A stretch of 8,084 nt of DNA from Thermomicrobiaceae bacterium. Lineage in GTDB: Bacteria; Chloroflexota; Chloroflexia; Thermomicrobiales; Thermomicrobiaceae. The translations under genes and the position numbers were made by a program. Each line of letters starts with the position of its first letter. Within the stretch, counting starts at the first letter, position 1. The stretch covers positions 1-8,084 of the forward strand of contig SKTL01000288.1 in assembly GCA_007122555.1 (NCBI GenBank), in the 5' to 3' direction. A model generated the notes under the pieces. It did no database searches. It saw only the letters and a list, made by a program, of their open reading frames with translations, and was not told the origin of the DNA. This document shows positions 6,096 through 8,084 of the stretch, in pieces.

Positions 6096-6517
6096 GCGGC
6101 GCCTCCACTGTGTTCGGGCATGACGCGTTCACCACGTGCCGTCGGGTCGGTTTGATTCCCGGTCGCTGGTCGGATAAGTCGTCATCCACGATCGGCTATA
6201 CCCTCCTTCTGATTGAGCGCTGGTTCATAGCTTATCGCAGCCGCGCGCGTTGACAACGCTTCGAATTCGTCACTGCTTTGTTGACCCCACAAGTCCGCAT
6301 CCGTTTCAGGACCCTTGAGAACGTTCGGTGCAGGCTGATATATTGCTGATAGGCTTTCTTCTCCCCGAGATGTTACGAGTCGTGAACAAATGCGCGGACC
6401 AATCTTTACCGTTTTCAGTGGCAGTCCAGAGTTATCCGGTCTTTGAGCAGTGTTCGACGGTAGGCCGCTCGACAGATGACGGGTTCACGGCGATCGAGTG
6501 ATGAAAAGGACACGACC
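6096..6517. other. 422-base divergent intergenic region
   Basis: This gap separates the divergent CNNM (-) and DinB-like (+) genes. On the minus strand it carries a full consensus Shine-Dalgarno AAGGAGG (+ coordinates 6202-6208), 12 bases before a 35-codon GTG ORF (6189 to 6082) that overlaps the CNNM start. A small inverted repeat GCGTT-GAC-AACGC lies at 6247-6259. On the plus strand, a good promoter (6315-6344) is followed by a 43-codon ORF (6370-6501) without an evident ribosome binding site. No promoter for CNNM could be identified with confidence. Confidence 0.6.
6315..6344 (+). promoter_or_regulatory. Extended -10 sigma70-type promoter upstream of the DinB-like gene
   Basis: TTGAGA (6315-6320) and TATATT (6339-6344) each match the sigma70 consensus at 5/6 positions with an 18-base spacer. 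The -10 box is preceded by TGA, giving the extended TGnTATATT form. Transcription would begin near 6351, leaving an untranslated leader of about 167 bases before the DinB-like start. It is the best promoter match seen in the window. Confidence 0.6.
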
Positions 6518-7024
6518 ATGGCAGTCGAAACGATTCGTTCGATTTATGGGTACGACTCCAGCGCGACGGAGAAGATGCTGTCCTGCTGTGATCGGCTTGA
6601 TCCGGCGCAGTTCACGCAGGCCGATGATTCGCCGCACGGTTCGATTCGAAATCAACTCGTTCATACGTTCCTGATTCACAAGCGGTGGTTGAGCTGGGCG
6701 GACGGGTCTCTCGACGGCGCCGCAGCCTATGCGCTCCAGGCAGATCCTGCGGATTATCCGGATATCCAGGCGATTCGAGCGATGTGGGACGGGATCGATG
6801 AACAAACCCGGCAATTCCTGGGCGGGATGACCGAGCAGGACCTGCATCACGAGTTACGTGTAGATCAGCCAGGCTTCGAGTTTGCGATAACCATCGAGAA
6901 AGTAATGCTGCATATCGCCCTCCATTCAATGCAGCACCGGACGGAGACAGCGCAATCGCTGACCCGGCTTGGAGTTTCGCCTGGCGATGTCGATTACCTC
7001 TTTTACGTGCTCGAGAATGGTTGA
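6518..7024 (+). CDS. DinB/YfiT-like putative metal-dependent hydrolase
   Basis: A 168-residue protein of the DinB superfamily, four-helix-bundle proteins that bind a divalent metal through three histidines and often act as thiol-dependent transferases or detoxifying enzymes. The N-terminal helix (MAVETIRSIYGY) is followed by the first predicted ligand H49 in NQLVHTFLIHKRWL, and the HxxxH ligands H136 and H140 in HIALHSMQHR near the C-terminus, in the place of the usual NHxxHHRGQ motif. H54 falls where many relatives have Glu. The ATG at 6518 has AAAAGGA 7 bases upstream; an in-frame ATG at 6476 adds 14 polar residues and has no ribosome binding site. It stands alone downstream of an extended -10 promoter. 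The substrate cannot be predicted; DNA-damage induction is not implied. Confidence 0.85.
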   Translation: MAVETIRSIYGYDSSATEKMLSCCDRLDPAQFTQADDSPHGSIRNQLVHTFLIHKRWLSWADGSLDGAAAYALQADPADYPDIQAIRAMWDGIDEQTRQFLGGMTEQDLHHELRVDQPGFEFAITIEKVMLHIALHSMQHRTETAQSLTRLGVSPGDVDYLFYVLENG

Positions 7025-7132
7025 CGGACGGCGGATTCTCCCGGATCGCACAGGACCTATGTGCTACTAACTCCGCGACAAGGCTGATGATATTCTGCCC
7101 GCTGGATTCGACGATCCGAACTGGCGCGTCTG

Positions 7133-7146
7133 GTTGATGAGTCAAC
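7133..7146 (+). repeat. Small inverted repeat before the substrate-binding protein gene
   Basis: GTTGA (7133-7137) and TCAAC (7142-7146) flank a 4-base TGAG centre, 31 bases before the ATG at 7178. It could be an operator half-site pair or chance; at 5-bp arms it is not strong evidence. The rest of the gap 7025-7177 shows no convincing promoter or terminator. Confidence 0.25.
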
Positions 7147-7177
7147 GCAGCGGTGCATGAAGGGGTGAGTTAAACGT

Positions 7178-8084
7178 ATGGCGGTTCGACAATTTGCGGG
7201 GCTGTTCGCGCTTGCGCTGATCGTCGCCTCAGTGCTGGCGGCATGCTCCGGTTCCGGCAGCGATGACGATAGCGCGGTTAGTGACGATCGGGAGGATGCT
7301 ACGGTCGAGATTGCCGGGCAGGGCGATCAGGGGTCCGATGATGCCGGGGATTCGTCCGGAAACGACGCCGATTCCCGAGTCGTCGAAATCGGAGTCGTTC
7401 TTTCGCTGAGCGGTCCCAACGCCGCCTACGGTAATCCAAGCAATCGCGGAATCGAGCTGGCGCTTCAGGATTTCTCTGAAAGGCAGGGATTCGACGGCGT
7501 CACGTTCTCCGCGATCGTGCTGGATGACGAAGGTGACGCGGAGCTTGGAGCCGAGCGCTTCGGCGAACAGATCGAGGCTGGCGTCGACGTGATTCTCGGT
7601 CCGACGCTTTCAAACACGGCGTTCGAAGCCCACCCAGTTGCGCAGGATGCCGGCGTCCCGGTTCTGGCCATCAGCAACACGGCTGCGGGGATTGCTGATA
7701 CCGGAGATCATATCTTCCGCGTGTCCTTGTCTGAGGATGCGGTCGTTCCTCAGACCGTCGATGTGATTTCCTCGGCCTGGCAGCCGGAGACGGCGGCGCT
7801 CGTCTATAGCGAAGACGACGCCTGGTCCCGATCGAGCGCCGATGCGTTCCGGGATGCGGTTGCCGGTCACGGTATCGAGATCATCACTGAACAGGATATT
7901 TCCAGCGATGGTGGCAGCTATGCCGCTCAGATTGATGCGATCGCTGCCGCGGATCCGGATGTGATTCTGCTGTCGGCACTTGAGTTCGCGTCGATCGCCT
8001 TTGTCCGTCAAGCTGAGGCGCGGGGGCTGGACATCAGCATCGCCTGCGGAAATGGATGCAACACCGGGACGTTCATAATCGAAA
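7178..8084 (+). CDS. Branched-chain amino acid-type ABC transporter substrate-binding lipoprotein (3' end beyond window)
   Basis: The reading frame from 7178 stays open to the window edge, giving 302 residues of a type I periplasmic-binding protein (Peripla_BP_6, LivJ-like). It begins with a lipoprotein signal peptide: arginine at 4, hydrophobic core 8-20 and lipobox LAAC with lipidated C23. Residues 24-66 form an acidic Gly/Ser/Asp linker. The binding domain starts near residue 67 (VVEIGVVLSLSGPNAAYG), with the LDDEGD and ILGPTLSNTAFEAHPVAQDAGVPVLAISN regions typical of the family in order. It would capture amino acids or related small molecules outside the membrane for an ABC importer. An in-frame TGA at 7166-7168 fixes the start after it; AGGGG at 7161-7165 is a distant ribosome binding site. 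Permease and ATPase genes, if any, lie beyond the window. Confidence 0.93.
   Translation, partial: MAVRQFAGLFALALIVASVLAACSGSGSDDDSAVSDDREDATVEIAGQGDQGSDDAGDSSGNDADSRVVEIGVVLSLSGPNAAYGNPSNRGIELALQDFSERQGFDGVTFSAIVLDDEGDAELGAERFGEQIEAGVDVILGPTLSNTAFEAHPVAQDAGVPVLAISNTAAGIADTGDHIFRVSLSEDAVVPQTVDVISSAWQPETAALVYSEDDAWSRSSADAFRDAVAGHGIEIITEQDISSDGGSYAAQIDAIAAADPDVILLSALEFASIAFVRQAEARGLDISIACGNGCNTGTFIIE

Noticed and set aside
6250..6286. TTGACA at 6250 and TTGACC at 6281 as promoters
   Set aside because: Neither has a -10-like hexamer at suitable spacing; the promoter at 6315-6344 is much better.
6612..7145. 177-codon minus-strand ORF across the DinB-like gene
   Set aside because: Low-quality composition and no motif; the plus strand shows the metal-ligand histidines and a ribosome binding site.
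1..8084. CRISPR arrays, insertion sequences, tRNA or rRNA genes, defence or phage modules
   Set aside because: Both strands were read for spaced repeats, terminal inverted repeats, transposase or integrase motifs and tRNA-like cloverleafs; none was seen.

Overview
This window looks like ordinary chromosomal housekeeping sequence from a moderately GC-rich bacterium. No phage, plasmid, insertion-sequence, CRISPR or tRNA/rRNA signal was seen. The mix of genes (a GTG-started acyl carrier protein gene near nusB and tatC, a CNNM-type transporter joined to a class I fumarase beta domain, and a lipoprotein substrate-binding protein with an acidic linker) is reminiscent of Chloroflexota, perhaps Thermomicrobia-like. 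That is an impression from gene content only and was not tested by phylogeny.

Layout. Positions 1-202 hold a hairpin that may end an upstream transcript, plus weak promoter-like elements. A PLP-dependent D-cysteine desulfhydrase-family gene (203-1213, +) follows, with a 61-residue two-helix membrane protein (1218-1403, +) 4 bases behind it. A perfect 15-bp inverted repeat (1445-1479) separates them from a convergent minus-strand cluster: nusB (3256 to 2834), acpP (2693 to 2445) and tatC (2348 to 1515). A lone 47-residue single-helix membrane protein with its own promoter lies upstream (3677 to 3534, -). An unrecognised 100-residue protein (3922-4224, +) then faces, with only 6 bases between stops, a two-gene minus-strand unit: a CNNM/CorB-type membrane protein (6095 to 4782) whose stop overlaps the start of a stand-alone fumarase/tartrate dehydratase beta subunit (4785 to 4231). 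A 422-base gap (6096-6517) holds the upstream region of that unit and a good extended -10 promoter for a DinB/YfiT-like protein (6518-7024, +). The window ends inside a Leu/Ile/Val-type ABC transporter substrate-binding lipoprotein (7178 to beyond 8084, +).

How the genes work together. NusB (transcription antitermination for rRNA), ACP (fatty-acid synthesis) and TatC (export of folded proteins) are core functions with no shared pathway; their common orientation suggests co-transcription, although acpP appears to have its own promoter. The only tight coupling is between the CNNM protein and the fumarase beta subunit, and between the desulfhydrase and the 61-residue membrane protein. The fumarase beta subunit has no alpha partner in this window.

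I found no convincing new system. The points most worth a second look are the orphan fumarase beta subunit coupled to an ion-transport protein, a consensus Shine-Dalgarno and possible leader ORF upstream of the CNNM gene, the long leader before the DinB gene, and the three small or unrecognised proteins.
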